Below, in pieces: positions 45,473-54,029 of a stretch of 64,000 nt of DNA; position 1 is the first letter of the stretch, and the number at the start of each line of letters is the position of its first letter. The notes beneath the pieces were generated by a model. The model was not told the origin of the DNA. It saw only the letters and a program-made list of their open reading frames with translations, and searched no databases. The DNA lies in NCBI GenBank assembly GCA_017856985.1, contig JAFMEA010000001.1, positions 124,001-188,000 of the forward strand. Reading direction: 5' to 3'. The position numbers were made by a program, and so were the translations under genes. Source of the DNA: Planktomarina sp. Its GTDB lineage: Bacteria; Pseudomonadota; Alphaproteobacteria; Rhodobacterales; Rhodobacteraceae.

Positions 45473-46255
45473 TTAGGGTTCATATTTAGTCCATAGGTCT
45501 GGTCGAAGATCTCGTGTGAGCAGTTCCGACTGCGATTTTTTCCACGAGGCCACCTTCCCATGATCACCTGACATTAAAACTTTGGGAATTTCCTGCCCTT
45601 CCCAAACCGACGGTCTAGTATATTGGGGGTATTCAAGGAGGCCATTTGAAAAACTTTCTTCTTCAGTGCTTTCATGATTTCCTAATACGCCTGGGATTAG
45701 ACGCACTGTCGCATCCAACATAACTTGCGCTGCGAGCTCACCACCAGAAAGTACGTAATCACCAATGCTCACTTCTTCAATTTGGAAATGATCAATAACT
45801 CTCTGGTCGATACCTTCGAAACGCCCACACAAAATTATGGCTCCAGAGCCGTCTACCATTTTCTTGGCTCTCTCTTGGAGCAGTGGTTTTCCTCTGGGAG
45901 ACATATAAATAATTGGACAAGGTTCTCGTCGTTGTGAGACGTCAGAGAGTGCACGCCCAAGCACGTCCGCTCGCATGACCATGCCTGCGCCACCACCCGC
46001 GGGCGTATCGTCTACACTGCGATGCTTTCCGATGCCGTAAGAACGAAGGTCATGTGTGTGCAGCTGCCATTTTCCATCTTTAAGGGCTTTGCCTGTTAGT
46101 GACGAACCTAAAATACCTGGAAAAACATCAGGGAAGAGAGTAATTATATCTGCCCGCCAAACCCCCATTAAATCTGGTTGTTCCTCGATCAGTGCTCTTG
46201 GCTTGATATTGGCACGTATAGATTTTCTTCCATGAGATAAATTTTCTTTGTTCAT
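45473..46255 (-). CDS. trmD: tRNA (guanine-N1)-methyltransferase
   Basis: A 260-aa SPOUT methyltransferase. After a Rhodobacterales-type extension (SHGRKSIRANIKPRAL), the conserved start reads WRADIITLFPDVFPG. The trefoil-knot motifs are PIIYMSPRGKPL, IILCGRFEGIDQRV and IEEVSIGDYVLSGGE. It methylates G37 of tRNAs to prevent frameshifting. The ATG overlaps the rimM stop by 4 bp (ATGA), supporting the long N-terminus. The next gene is rplS. Confidence 0.96.
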   Translation of the reverse strand: MNKENLSHGRKSIRANIKPRALIEEQPDLMGVWRADIITLFPDVFPGILGSSLTGKALKDGKWQLHTHDLRSYGIGKHRSVDDTPAGGGAGMVMRADVLGRALSDVSQRREPCPIIYMSPRGKPLLQERAKKMVDGSGAIILCGRFEGIDQRVIDHFQIEEVSIGDYVLSGGELAAQVMLDATVRLIPGVLGNHESTEEESFSNGLLEYPQYTRPSVWEGQEIPKVLMSGDHGKVASWKKSQSELLTRDLRPDLWTKYEP

Positions 46256-46755
46256 AGCAGTCCTTCTGGTGGATCAATTACGATACGGCCAGAGGCTAAA
46301 TCAACAGTAGGTACAACTGCTTTTGTGAATGGAACCAATGCGGTATCAGATGCCCCTTCTACTGTTATTTCAAGTAAATCATCTGCTCCATGATTCATTA
46401 TCGATCTAACTCTCCCGAGGATGGAACCACCTGTATCAGCGACTTGCATGCCGATAAGGTCTGAGTAGTAAAATTCATCTGTTGGGAGGGCTGGTAAGCT
46501 TTCACGTTCTGTAAACAAAGATGTTCCGCGCAATGAATCTGCCTCGTCTTTTGAGTTAACGCCAACCACACGTGCAGAAAACCCGTTTTTAACCTGTCCA
46601 ATAAGTGAGAGGTCAAAGCTTTGTGTTCCATCTTCTGTTAATAGTGGATTATATTTTTCTAAGTCAGTTGGATTGGCGCAAAAGCTTTTCACCCGCAACT
46701 CACCTCGGACTCCAAAGGCACCTGCAATAGATCCAACACAAATCAACTCACTCAT
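46252..46755 (-). CDS. rimM: Ribosome maturation factor RimM
   Basis: A 167-aa protein. The RimM domain begins LICVGSIAGAFGVRGELRVKSF; the PRC-barrel half holds FYYSDLIGMQVADTGG and DLLEITVEGA. It assists late 30S assembly around S19. The start at 46755 has AGGAAC about 7 nt upstream; the frame is open 11 codons further. It ends in an ATGA overlap with trmD. Confidence 0.94.
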   Translation of the reverse strand: MSELICVGSIAGAFGVRGELRVKSFCANPTDLEKYNPLLTEDGTQSFDLSLIGQVKNGFSARVVGVNSKDEADSLRGTSLFTERESLPALPTDEFYYSDLIGMQVADTGGSILGRVRSIMNHGADDLLEITVEGASDTALVPFTKAVVPTVDLASGRIVIDPPEGLL

Positions 46756-46840
46756 TTCACTGTTCCTATGCCATAAAAGTAGGCCCATAAAATATTGATA
46801 TTAAACAACTTAAAAATACTTTGTAACAACTTTGTAACTT

Positions 46841-47035
46841 TTAGATGAAGTGTTCTTCGTAATGATTTTCACGCTCGGACTTCAGCATTCCAGCGGTATC
46901 ATTGACGAACTTATTTCTATCATTTCTTGTTTTGAAAACCCAAATACACACAGTGTCTTTGCTGTGATATATCGCTTTTCGTTCATCATCAATATCACAC
47001 AAGCTTTGTGGTATATCTGCGGGAATACAAATCAA
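46841..47035 (-). CDS. Possible small polar protein coupled to the upstream 49-aa gene
   Basis: A 64-aa open frame beginning at a TTG that overlaps the stop of the upstream small gene (TTGA). AGGAG lies about 10 nt before the TTG. The product reads ICIPADIPQSLCDIDDERKA, then WVFKTRNDRNKFVND, and is hydrophilic and acidic-basic mixed. It was not recognised. The overlap and ribosome site favour translation, but an opposing-strand frame of similar length exists, so it may be spurious. Confidence 0.4.
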   Translation of the reverse strand: MICIPADIPQSLCDIDDERKAIYHSKDTVCIWVFKTRNDRNKFVNDTAGMLKSERENHYEEHFI

Positions 47036-47181
47036 TTGTTATTAGCTCCTATGCAGTAGCCATTTTTCATTTCACCGCCGTCATTGGCACAGTTTTCTGA
47101 GGCTTGATTGCGAGCATAGAAATATCCGATCAGGAAGCAAACTCCAATAAGCATTACAGAACGAAAAGGCCGTTTCAACAT
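47032..47181 (-). CDS. Small single-pass membrane protein (49 aa)
   Basis: ATG at 47181 opens MLKRPFRSVMLIGVCFLIGY, a positively charged start followed by one hydrophobic segment (about residues 8-23). A short cysteine-containing tail with ENCANDGGEMKNGYCIG follows. It resembles small hypothetical membrane proteins common in Rhodobacterales. No strong Shine-Dalgarno is seen. It lies between rpsP and rimM, after the terminator-like hairpin, and overlaps the start of the next small frame by 4 bp. Function unknown. Confidence 0.5.
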   Translation of the reverse strand: MLKRPFRSVMLIGVCFLIGYFYARNQASENCANDGGEMKNGYCIGANNN

Positions 47182-47216
47182 ACATCATTCATAAAGGGAA
47201 AGCTCAAAATGGAAAA

Positions 47217-47235
47217 CCCCACCATTATGGTGGGG
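47217..47235 (-). terminator. Terminator-like hairpin after rpsP
   Basis: An 8-bp stem CCCCACCA / TGGTGGGG with a 3-base loop is followed by TTTT on the minus strand and by a longer T-run on the plus strand. It lies about 60 bp beyond the rpsP stop and may reduce read-through into rimM. Confidence 0.7.
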
Positions 47236-47297
47236 TTTTTTTAAAAGCACAGTTTGTTTGTAAACGCCAAACCCGTGGCTATATTTATCTTTGGTAA

Positions 47298-47774
47298 TTA
47301 TTTTTCTTCAGCAGGTGCTTCTTCAACGACAGCTTCTTCAGCAGGTGCCTCTTCCACAACGGCCGCTTCAGCAGGCGCTTCTTCAACGACAGCTTCTTCA
47401 GCAGGTGCCTCTTCCACAACAGCCTCTTCAGCAGGCGCTGCTAATTTTGCAGCTTTTTCTTCAGATCGCTCCACCGCTTTCTTGCCTGGCTTTGCTTTAT
47501 TTGGATTGTTTCGTTCTTTTGCAGGCAACACGCCTGCTGCTTCCAACATACGAGCAACGCGGTCTGTTGGCTGAGCTCCTTGACTTAGCCAATACTGAAC
47601 CCGATCCATATCCATTTTAACACGCTCTTCGCTATCTTTAGCCAGTAACGGATTATATGTACCTAATTTTTCGATAAAACGGCCATCTCGTGGCATGCGA
47701 CTGTCAGCAGCTACAACACGGTAGAATGGGCGCTTCTTAGACCCAGCACGGGCCAAACGGATTTTCATAGCCAT
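47298..47774 (-). CDS. rpsP: 30S ribosomal protein S16 with Ala/Glu-rich repeat tail
   Basis: A 158-aa S16. The core (about residues 1-85) begins [20 protein letters not shown] and contains [15 protein letters not shown]. After a basic linker ([10 protein letters not shown]) the tail holds four near-exact copies of [10 protein letters not shown] plus a partial copy (residues 113-157). E. coli S16 is about 82 aa, so the tail nearly doubles the length. AAGGAG precedes the ATG. It lies between chorismate mutase and rimM in the standard block. Confidence 0.95.
   Translation of the reverse strand: MAMKIRLARAGSKKRPFYRVVAADSRMPRDGRFIEKLGTYNPLLAKDSEERVKMDMDRVQYWLSQGAQPTDRVARMLEAAGVLPAKERNNPNKAKPGKKAVERSEEKAAKLAAPAEEAVVEEAPAEEAVVEEAPAEAAVVEEAPAEEAVVEEAPAEEK
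47304..47438 (-). repeat. 30-bp in-frame tandem repeat in rpsP
   Basis: Four and a half copies of a 30-bp unit encode [10 protein letters not shown]; one copy has an Ala substitution. The DNA copies are very similar but differ at synonymous sites, so slippage or unequal recombination could vary the copy number without a frameshift. Confidence 0.9.
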
Positions 47775-47820
47775 TATTATTCTCCTTGAAAATGGCAGAC
47801 CGAATGCTGATTACAACATC

Positions 47821-48117
47821 CTAGTCTTGGTAAGATTTATGGTGGTGAATTACTTCCTTGATTATAAAATTTAAAAACTTTTTAGCGAATTCGGGGTCTA
47901 AATCAGCATTTTGAGCAAGATTTTTTAGACGGGTAATTTGTTCTACCTCACGGTTTGGATCAGAAGCTGGGAGGTCGTGATTAGCCTTTATTTGGCCCAC
48001 GGCTTTTGTATGAGAAAATCTTTCACCCAACGTGTAGACTAGTATTGCATCTAATCGATCAATACTGGCCCTGTGACTTTTCAATATATCAGCAGCCCGA
48101 GTTGCGTTATCAGTCAT
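47821..48117 (-). CDS. Chorismate mutase, AroQ type
   Basis: A 98-aa all-helical protein. Typical AroQ residues are RASIDRLDAILVYTLGERF, then HTKAVGQIK and DPNREVEQI. It converts chorismate to prephenate for Phe and Tyr synthesis. The ATG at 48117 has GGGAG about 8 nt upstream; another ATG five codons earlier is possible. Position between ffh and rpsP is usual in Rhodobacterales. Confidence 0.93.
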   Translation of the reverse strand: MTDNATRAADILKSHRASIDRLDAILVYTLGERFSHTKAVGQIKANHDLPASDPNREVEQITRLKNLAQNADLDPEFAKKFLNFIIKEVIHHHKSYQD

Positions 48118-48183
48118 TATTATTTCTCCCATCTAGGTCGGCAGAAGATCCCGTGAAAGTTTGCAAAATAATTACACAGCTCT

Positions 48184-49686
48184 TCATTTTTTCTTGCCTA
48201 GTCCACTTAGGCCACCTGGCATTCCGTTACCAAGGCCAGACAACCCACCCATTCCTTTTGGAAGGCTCATTCCTTTGGGCATCCCACCCATAGCACCACT
48301 TGTTATTTGTTCCTGAGCAGTAGCTAGATCAGCTTTACTTGGACCACCTTTTCCGAACATACCCTTTAGTGCTCCCAAACCGCCGCGCTTGCCCAGTTTT
48401 TTCATCATGTCAGCCATTTGCCTGTGTTGCTTGAGTAGCTTGTTGAGGTCGCTAACTTCTAAGCCAGCACCGCCTGCAATTCGCTTTTTCCGACTGGCTT
48501 GCAGTAGACTAGGGTTTGCTCGCTCTTTTTTTGTCATCGAGCTTATTAGTGCGACTTGGCGTTTCACTAGACTATCGTCTAATCCAGCATCTTCAATTTT
48601 ACCTTTCATTTTTGCCATGCCAGGCATCATTCCAATTAGGCCTTGCATGCCGCCCATCTTTTGCATCTGCTCAAGCTGGTTTCTTAAGTCGTTCATATTA
48701 AACATGCCCTTTTGAAAGCGTTTCATCATACGCTCGGCTTGCTCGGCTTCTAGTGTCTCTTGTGCCTTTTCAACTAAAGCCACAATATCGCCCATGCCGA
48801 GTATTCGGCCTGCAATCCGCTCAGGTTCAAAGGTTTCCAGCGCATCCATTTTCTCGCCTGACCCAACAAACTTTATAGGTTTGCCAGTGACTGCGCGCAT
48901 CGATAAGGCTGCACCACCTCGACCATCGCCGTCCATTCGTGTCAGTACAACGCCACTGATGCCGATTTTACTATTGAATTCTTCAGCAACCTCAACGGCG
49001 ACTTGGCCTGTTAGGCCGTCGACCACTAGAAGGGTTTCGCGGGGTTTGACAGCGTCGCGTACGTCCTCAACTTCTTGCATCAAAGTTTTATCAATTTGCA
49101 ATCGACCAGCAGTATCGAGCATGAAAACATCATACCCTCCAAGTGTCGCCTGTTGTTTCGCACGTTTTGCAATTTGAACGGCTGTTTCTCCAGCCACAAC
49201 TGGCAGGGTGTCTACGCCAATCTGACTCCCCAAGATCGCTAATTGTTCCATTGCAGCCGGTCGATAGATATCGAGGGACGCCATTAAGACTTTTTTGCCT
49301 TCTCGGTTAACAAGACGTTTGGCCAATTTTCCAGTAGTTGTTGTTTTCCCTGATCCTTGCAGTCCGACCATCAAAATTGGTGCTGGTGGATTGTCAATTT
49401 TTAAGTCGTCAGACTCCCCTTCGCCTTTCAGCGTTTCAATCAATGTGTCATGGACAATTTTAATAACTTGCTGTCCTGGTGTAACAGATTTTGTTACCGC
49501 AGAACCCGTAGCTTTGTTTTGAACCTTTTTCACAAATTCGCGTGCAACTGGAAGACTAACATCTGCTTCCAATAGGGCTATTCGAACTTCTCGAAGTGCT
49601 GATTTTACGTCGTCCTCTGAAAGGGTGCCCTGCTTAGTTAGCCGGTCGAAGACACCGCTAAGGCGTTCAGATAGATTTTCAAACAT
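48184..49686 (-). CDS. ffh: Signal recognition particle protein Ffh
   Basis: A 500-aa SRP54-type GTPase. The N domain begins MFENLSERLSGVFDRL. The G domain has GLQGSGKTTTTGKLA, DTAGRLQIDK and the LTRMDGDGRGGAALS segment. The methionine-rich M domain (about residues 300-430) includes MQKMGGMQGLIGMMPGMAKM, with a Gly/Met tail. It targets nascent membrane proteins with SRP RNA. The ATG at 49686 is preferred to the frame start four codons earlier. A structured leader RNA lies upstream. Confidence 0.96.
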   Translation of the reverse strand: MFENLSERLSGVFDRLTKQGTLSEDDVKSALREVRIALLEADVSLPVAREFVKKVQNKATGSAVTKSVTPGQQVIKIVHDTLIETLKGEGESDDLKIDNPPAPILMVGLQGSGKTTTTGKLAKRLVNREGKKVLMASLDIYRPAAMEQLAILGSQIGVDTLPVVAGETAVQIAKRAKQQATLGGYDVFMLDTAGRLQIDKTLMQEVEDVRDAVKPRETLLVVDGLTGQVAVEVAEEFNSKIGISGVVLTRMDGDGRGGAALSMRAVTGKPIKFVGSGEKMDALETFEPERIAGRILGMGDIVALVEKAQETLEAEQAERMMKRFQKGMFNMNDLRNQLEQMQKMGGMQGLIGMMPGMAKMKGKIEDAGLDDSLVKRQVALISSMTKKERANPSLLQASRKKRIAGGAGLEVSDLNKLLKQHRQMADMMKKLGKRGGLGALKGMFGKGGPSKADLATAQEQITSGAMGGMPKGMSLPKGMGGLSGLGNGMPGGLSGLGKKK

Positions 49687-49759
49687 CAACCAAACCACTT
49701 TCTACCATTGACAACCCCCTACAGGCAGAGGGGCACAGTACTTTTCTAAAGCTTAAAAC

Positions 49760-49880
49760 CGAAAAAGCACCCGTGGGCGCTCAGCGCTGACGGGTGGCGA
49801 TCCTGGCGTAAGCCTAAGGACCGGAAGAAATTTGCTTCCGGAATGGATAGCTCGTACACCTGGCAAGGTCCCTGAGTCAA
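49760..49880 (-). ncRNA. Structured RNA or attenuator leader upstream of ffh
   Basis: Read on the minus strand, this intergenic stretch holds three stem-loops in order. The first is CCGGAAG with a 7-nt loop and CTTCCGG (49821-49841). The second is built on TCCT, GGC, a 4-nt loop, GCC, AGGA (49801-49820). The third is a long stem CACCCGT/ACGGGTG (49768-49796) with an inner GCGC/GCGC, followed by five T: a convincing terminator. The terminator ends about 75 nt before the ffh start. It is either a small RNA of about 110 nt or a leader with transcription attenuation. It lacks the conserved SRP RNA tetraloop region, so it is not called 4.5S RNA. Confidence 0.6.
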
Positions 49881-49957
49881 GTTAGTAAACTCAAATATAT
49901 TTCAGGTTTTAAGATGATAATCTAACATATTTTAATGGGGAGCATTAGAGTAATTCG

Positions 49958-50284
49958 TTAATCTTTTTTTAGGGTTTCCTCTAAAAAAGCCTCGAGCCCA
50001 TCAAGATCAATATGTTCAAACTGACCCAAACCTTGCATCCAAGTCCAGGCAATATGCATTGCCTGTGGGTCAAGCTTGCACCATTTCACCCGTCCACGCC
50101 TTTCCTGTTGAATTAATTTAGCTGAAGCCAAAATGCCTAGGTGCTTCGAAACTGCTGCCAATGAAATTTCAAATGGTTCAGCGACATCTGTGACTGCCAT
50201 ATCATCTTCTAGAAGCATTACCAAAATTTGGCGGCGTGTTGGATCAGCAAGTGCTGAAAATATCTGATCGAGGGCATCTGCCAT
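49958..50284 (-). CDS. ArsR-family winged-helix regulator
   Basis: A 108-aa HTH_20/ArsR-type protein. It begins MADALDQIFSALADPTRRQ with the helix-turn-helix in VTDVAEPFEISLAAVSKHL and the wing in ERRGRVKWCKL. The C-terminal WTWMQGLGQFE fits the group paired with SRPBCC or activator-of-Hsp90-like proteins, but no such gene is adjacent. The metal-binding CxC of arsenic sensors is absent. The ATG at 50284 is chosen on family start. It is divergent from atpI. Confidence 0.9.
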   Translation of the reverse strand: MADALDQIFSALADPTRRQILVMLLEDDMAVTDVAEPFEISLAAVSKHLGILASAKLIQQERRGRVKWCKLDPQAMHIAWTWMQGLGQFEHIDLDGLEAFLEETLKKD

Positions 50285-50442
50285 ATTATGACTGATAATG
50301 ATCCACATTTAATCGTCAACCAGATGGTTGAATATTCTTTAATTGGTCTTCCGCGTATCTATTGCCGGATATTTTATTAGAATAAAATTTATTTACAAAT
50401 TAAAGTACTTAAATACAATGTGTTACAAAATTAAATATCAAA

Positions 50443-50471
50443 TTGACTTTCGCTACCCCGCAGATTAGCTC
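50443..50471 (+). promoter_or_regulatory. Possible promoter of the ATP synthase F0 operon
   Basis: TTGACT at 50443-50448 is followed after 17 bp by TAGCTC, about 30 bp before the atpI start. The -35 is good and the -10 weak. Confidence 0.35.
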
Positions 50472-50500
50472 CAATCAATAGATATAAGTGGGAGTTCAAG

Positions 50501-50821
50501 GTGTCTTCGCCAGAGACAAAAAAGCTGGAAGACCTTGAAAGCCGAATTGCAACGGTACGGGGGAAACATGCTCCCAGTCCGGCAAAACAAGAGCATCACA
50601 CCATGGCAAATATGGCATGGCGTATGGTCATAGAACTTGTGGCGGGGATCGCTATCGGTTTTGGGGTTGGGTATGGCCTAGACTGGCTATTTGGCACACT
50701 GCCAATTTTCCTAATCTTATTTATAGGGTTGGGCTTGGCTGCCGGCATTCGTACAATGATGCGTACTGCCGAGGAGGTCCAAAAAATGCACATGGCGCAA
50801 GCGTCAGAAGAAGAAAGTTAA
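50501..50821 (+). CDS. atpI: ATP synthase protein I
   Basis: A 106-aa membrane protein starting at GTG with a GGGAG site. The two hydrophobic segments are in [20 protein letters not shown] and [17 protein letters not shown]. AtpI assists c-ring assembly or magnesium uptake. It leads the F0 gene block, 4 bp before atpB. Confidence 0.9.
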   Translation: MSSPETKKLEDLESRIATVRGKHAPSPAKQEHHTMANMAWRMVIELVAGIAIGFGVGYGLDWLFGTLPIFLILFIGLGLAAGIRTMMRTAEEVQKMHMAQASEEES

Positions 50822-50825
50822 GCCT

Positions 50826-51608
50826 TTGGCAACAGAATCCCACGGCGAAGCAGAAACAGGCCTCGTTTTTCACCCAATGGATCAATTTCAGGTAACGCCA
50901 CTTTTTGGTGCGGACAAAGTTGAGTGGTTCACCATCACTAACGTGACGCTGTGGATGGGACTGACGATTGCCACCATAGTTTTAATTTTGGTTTTTGGCG
51001 CTCGAGGCCGTGCTTTAGTTCCGACCCGTAGTCAGTCGGTTGCTGAATTAGCTTACGGATTTATTTACAAGATGGTGGAAGACGTGACTGGAAAAGATGG
51101 TTTAGTGTTCTTTCCGTACATCATGACCCTGTTTATGTTTATTCTGGTTGCTAACTTTCTTGGCCTTTTACCTATGGCCTTTACAACCACCAGTCACATC
51201 GCGGTGACGGCAGTGATGGCGATGGCAGTTTTTCTGGCAGTAACGATTATAGGGTTTGTTAAAAATGGATTTGGATTTTTAGCTGTTTTTTGGATATCGT
51301 CTGCGCCGCTAATACTCCGCCCAATTTTAGCTTTGATCGAAATCATTTCTTATTTTGTGCGTCCCGTAAGCCATTCCATTCGTTTGGCCGGTAATATGAT
51401 GGCGGGACATGCGGTAATCAAAGTTTTTGCAGCATTTGCGCCCCTAGTTTTAATCTCAACGGGAATAGGTATCGTGGTTACCCCACTTTCAATCCTGGCA
51501 ATTACAGCAATCTATGCGTTGGAGGTGCTGGTCGCCTTCATCCAGGCTTACGTATTCGCAATTCTAACCTGTGTTTATCTGCGCGATGCATTGCATCCGC
51601 ACCATTAG
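50826..51608 (+). CDS. atpB: ATP synthase F0 subunit a
   Basis: A 260-aa membrane protein. The proton-channel arginine lies in [14 protein letters not shown] and the C-terminal helix in [20 protein letters not shown]. The N-terminal [13 protein letters not shown] is typical of the alphaproteobacterial protein. The start appears to be TTG at 50826, because the acidic N-terminal region before the next ATG (50878) looks genuine. Confidence 0.94.
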   Translation: MATESHGEAETGLVFHPMDQFQVTPLFGADKVEWFTITNVTLWMGLTIATIVLILVFGARGRALVPTRSQSVAELAYGFIYKMVEDVTGKDGLVFFPYIMTLFMFILVANFLGLLPMAFTTTSHIAVTAVMAMAVFLAVTIIGFVKNGFGFLAVFWISSAPLILRPILALIEIISYFVRPVSHSIRLAGNMMAGHAVIKVFAAFAPLVLISTGIGIVVTPLSILAITAIYALEVLVAFIQAYVFAILTCVYLRDALHPHH

Positions 51609-51653
51609 GATCTGAACTTTAACTAATTAAACTTTAATCTAAGGAGAAATAAA

Positions 51654-51893
51654 ATGCTTGAAGGTGATATCGTACAAATGGGAGCCTATATTGGCGCTGG
51701 CCTCGCATGTACTGGCATGGGCGGCGCAGCCGTTGGTGTGGGCCATGTTGTGGGTAACTTCCTGTCTGGCGCATTGCGCAACCCCTCTGCGGCGGGTGGA
51801 CAAACAGCTACTATGTTTATCGGCATCGCGTTCGCGGAAGCTTTGGGGATTTTCTCTTTCCTCGTTGCGCTCCTTCTAATGTTCGCTGTTTAA
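51654..51893 (+). CDS. atpE: ATP synthase F0 subunit c
   Basis: A 79-aa two-helix proteolipid. The polar loop is RNPSAAGG (residues 42-49) and the ion-carrying carboxylate is Glu62 in [18 protein letters not shown] lies before the ATG. Codon use is notably GC-richer than the neighbours, as expected for a very highly expressed gene. A strong hairpin follows the stop. Confidence 0.96.
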   Translation: MLEGDIVQMGAYIGAGLACTGMGGAAVGVGHVVGNFLSGALRNPSAAGGQTATMFIGIAFAEALGIFSFLVALLLMFAV

Positions 51894-51911
51894 CAAATCC
51901 TTTCCTTAGAT

Positions 51912-51936
51912 CCTGGGATCCTTCGTGGATCCTAGG
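51912..51936 (+). terminator. Intercistronic hairpin between atpE and atpF'
   Basis: A 10-bp stem CCTGGGATCC / GGATCCTAGG, with one G-U pair and a TTCGT loop, lies 18 bp after the atpE stop. There is no T-tract. Placement fits an element that protects the atpE end or limits downstream expression, helping to make c subunit in excess. Confidence 0.65.
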
Positions 51937-51963
51937 AAGCTTTCAGGCATTGGAGAAATTGAG

Positions 51964-52488
51964 ATGGCAACACAGACACAAGACGTAGTGACTTCGGCAC
52001 CTGGCATGCCGCAGCTAGATTTTTCGACCTTTTCCAACCAAATATTTTGGCTGGTAGTGACGTTATTTGTTATTTATCTGGTTCTGTCACGTATTGCGCT
52101 GCCACGTATTAGTGGAGCTTTAGTTGACCGTGCGGATACTATTACACATGATTTAGCTGAAGCAGAAGACCTTAAACAAAGAGCAATTGAAGCTGAAAAA
52201 GCTTACGAGCAAGCCTTGGCTGATGCACGCGTGGAAGCTCAACAAATAAATGTTGCGATGCGGGCTGAAATACAACTTCAATTGGATGCGCAATTGGCGA
52301 AGGCAGATTTAGAAATTTCAGCTAGAACGGCTGAAGCTGGAGCTGCATTAGCAGCGATCCGTGATAGTGCCATAAATAGCGTCAAAGATATTGCCAAATT
52401 AACAGCAAAAGAAATTGTATCTTCAATGGGTGGCCAGGCGGATACCAAAACTATTACAGCTGCCGTAACGGCTCGGATGAAAGGGTAA
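51964..52488 (+). CDS. atpF': ATP synthase F0 subunit b'
   Basis: A 174-aa protein with one membrane segment (IFWLVVTLFVIYLVLSRIAL, about residues 27-46), then a long charged coiled coil rich in Ala and Glu. It is the b' form found in photosynthetic bacteria and Rhodobacterales, paired with the next gene. ATG at 51964 has GGAG upstream; 13 further codons are open but overlap the hairpin. Confidence 0.92.
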   Translation: MATQTQDVVTSAPGMPQLDFSTFSNQIFWLVVTLFVIYLVLSRIALPRISGALVDRADTITHDLAEAEDLKQRAIEAEKAYEQALADARVEAQQINVAMRAEIQLQLDAQLAKADLEISARTAEAGAALAAIRDSAINSVKDIAKLTAKEIVSSMGGQADTKTITAAVTARMKG

Positions 52489-52491
52489 ATC

Positions 52492-53049
52492 ATGACACGA
52501 TTATCTATTTTTATACTTAGCTTCATTGCGTCCCCAGCGGTAGCAGCGAGCGGTCCATTTTTTACACTTTACAACACGAACTTTGTGGTTTCGATTGCCT
52601 TTGTTTGTTTCATAGGGGTCATCCTGTATCTTCGCGTACCGGCAATGTTAGCTAAAATGTTAGATGCACGTGCGGACACCATCAAGGCAGAACTAAATGA
52701 AGCAAAATCTCTTAGAGATGAGGCAAAGGCCCTATTAGCTTCATATGAAAAAAAGCAAAAAGACGTTCAGGTTCAGGCGGATCGTATTATTGACTCGGCA
52801 AAATCAGAAGCTGCTGCGGCAGCAGAACAAGCCAAAGCGGATATAGTCGCTTCAGTGGCACGTCGAATTGCTGCTGCGGAAGAACAGATTAGCTCTGCTG
52901 AAGCTTCGGCCGTTAAAGAGGTGCGTGATCAAGCGATTGTTATAGCGGTTGGAGCTGCACGGGATATCATTGCGAACCAAATGACTGCCGCAGAGGGTAA
53001 TACACTAATTGATGACTCAATTTCGCAGGTAGACAAAAACTTCCATTAA
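52492..53049 (+). CDS. atpF: ATP synthase F0 subunit b
   Basis: A 185-aa protein. A hydrophobic N-terminus (LSIFILSFIASPAVAA) resembles a signal-like segment. A membrane helix follows (FVVSIAFVCFIGVILYL), then a helical stalk with ADTIKAELNEAKSLRDEAKA. It forms the peripheral stalk with b'. It lies 3 bp after atpF'. The F1 genes are not in this window, as is usual in the group. Confidence 0.93.
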   Translation: MTRLSIFILSFIASPAVAASGPFFTLYNTNFVVSIAFVCFIGVILYLRVPAMLAKMLDARADTIKAELNEAKSLRDEAKALLASYEKKQKDVQVQADRIIDSAKSEAAAAAEQAKADIVASVARRIAAAEEQISSAEASAVKEVRDQAIVIAVGAARDIIANQMTAAEGNTLIDDSISQVDKNFH

Positions 53050-53226
53050 GGCGGCTAAGCATCAATCAAATTTTTATCTACTGAGTCTTAATTTTTTGAT
53101 AACTCAATTTGATAGTTTTGAGCGCGTTTCTTTTTTAAATTACTTTCAATCAAAATAGCCTTGCAAAGGAAAATACCGGCACACGCTCTCTCAAACCTAA
53201 GATTTAAGGGGCTTCGTCTATCACAT

Positions 53227-53850
53227 TTAGCCTTTGTATGAGCCCTCATAAACCAACATTGCACGCTTTAGTTTAACACCCCAGCGATAGCCACCTAAGC
53301 CACCAGACTTTTGTAACACTCTATGGCATGGGATAATAAAACCGAGTGGGTTTTGCCCAATGGCAGTACCCACAGCGCGTACTGCTCGGGGATGATTTAT
53401 GGATTCAGCGATGTCAGAGTAAGTTGTAATATCGCCAGAGGGTATATGCATCAGGGCTTGCCAAACTATTGTTTGAAATTTTGTCCCCACGATATGTATT
53501 TCAATATTTCCTTTACCTGTGAGGACTGCATTAACCCAAGATTCTAATCGCTCTGGCCAAATTCGAAAACGTACCTGACGCCATTTCTTAACTAATTCTT
53601 GTCTTGCTGCTAGATACCCAATTTCGTTGGTAAACCCCAATCCAATCAGTCCTTGTTCTGTGCCTAGAGCTATGATGTCGCCAAAAGGGCTGGAAAAGCA
53701 TGCTTCGTAAATTTCAATGCTGGAGTTTTCTGTTATGAAGGTTTTGTCGTCCATCACTGCGCAGCTTATGGATAAACTATGTTGGCGTGTTGGCTTTGCC
53801 GAGACTATGTTTTTAACCGGCCGATACTGATCACTTCGATCTGATAACAT
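53227..53850 (-). CDS. ogt: Methylated-DNA-protein-cysteine methyltransferase
   Basis: A 207-aa repair protein. The C-terminal domain has TKFQTIVWQALMHIPSGDITTYSDIA, then GFIIPCHRVLQKSGGLGGYRWG; the methyl acceptor is Cys175 in PCHRV. It removes alkyl groups from O6-methylguanine in a single-use reaction. A GGGAGA site precedes the ATG. The ~50-residue N-terminal part resembles the Ada/Ogt ribonuclease-like domain leader; no AraC domain is present, so it is Ogt-like rather than full Ada. Confidence 0.92.
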   Translation of the reverse strand: MLSDRSDQYRPVKNIVSAKPTRQHSLSISCAVMDDKTFITENSSIEIYEACFSSPFGDIIALGTEQGLIGLGFTNEIGYLAARQELVKKWRQVRFRIWPERLESWVNAVLTGKGNIEIHIVGTKFQTIVWQALMHIPSGDITTYSDIAESINHPRAVRAVGTAIGQNPLGFIIPCHRVLQKSGGLGGYRWGVKLKRAMLVYEGSYKG

Positions 53851-54029
53851 AAAAATCTCCCGAATACTGAACTCGATAATCTTTAATAAGGCATTAGAGA
53901 ACTAAAATCTTTTGTTTTCTGTTCGATTTAAATTTGATAGAAGTAATACATATTTATTGATGGCGCTTCTAATAACATAAGGTCGACGCGGTTGCGTATC
54001 ATATGGCTCAAACTTAAGGAAAAAACCAA

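Noticed and set aside
46850..47059. Plus-strand 69-codon frame in the rimM-rpsP gap
   Set aside because: It has no ribosome site and overlaps two better-supported minus-strand small frames; its hydrophobic content follows from antisense composition.
47254..47620. Ala/Ser-rich plus-strand frames opposite rpsP
   Set aside because: They are the antisense shadow of the 30-bp repeat and of the S16 coding region.
49760..49880. Possible 4.5S/SRP RNA next to ffh
   Set aside because: The conserved symmetric-loop and GGAA tetraloop region (UCC-GGAA-GGA-AGCA) is not present; only a generic CCGGAAG hairpin is seen.
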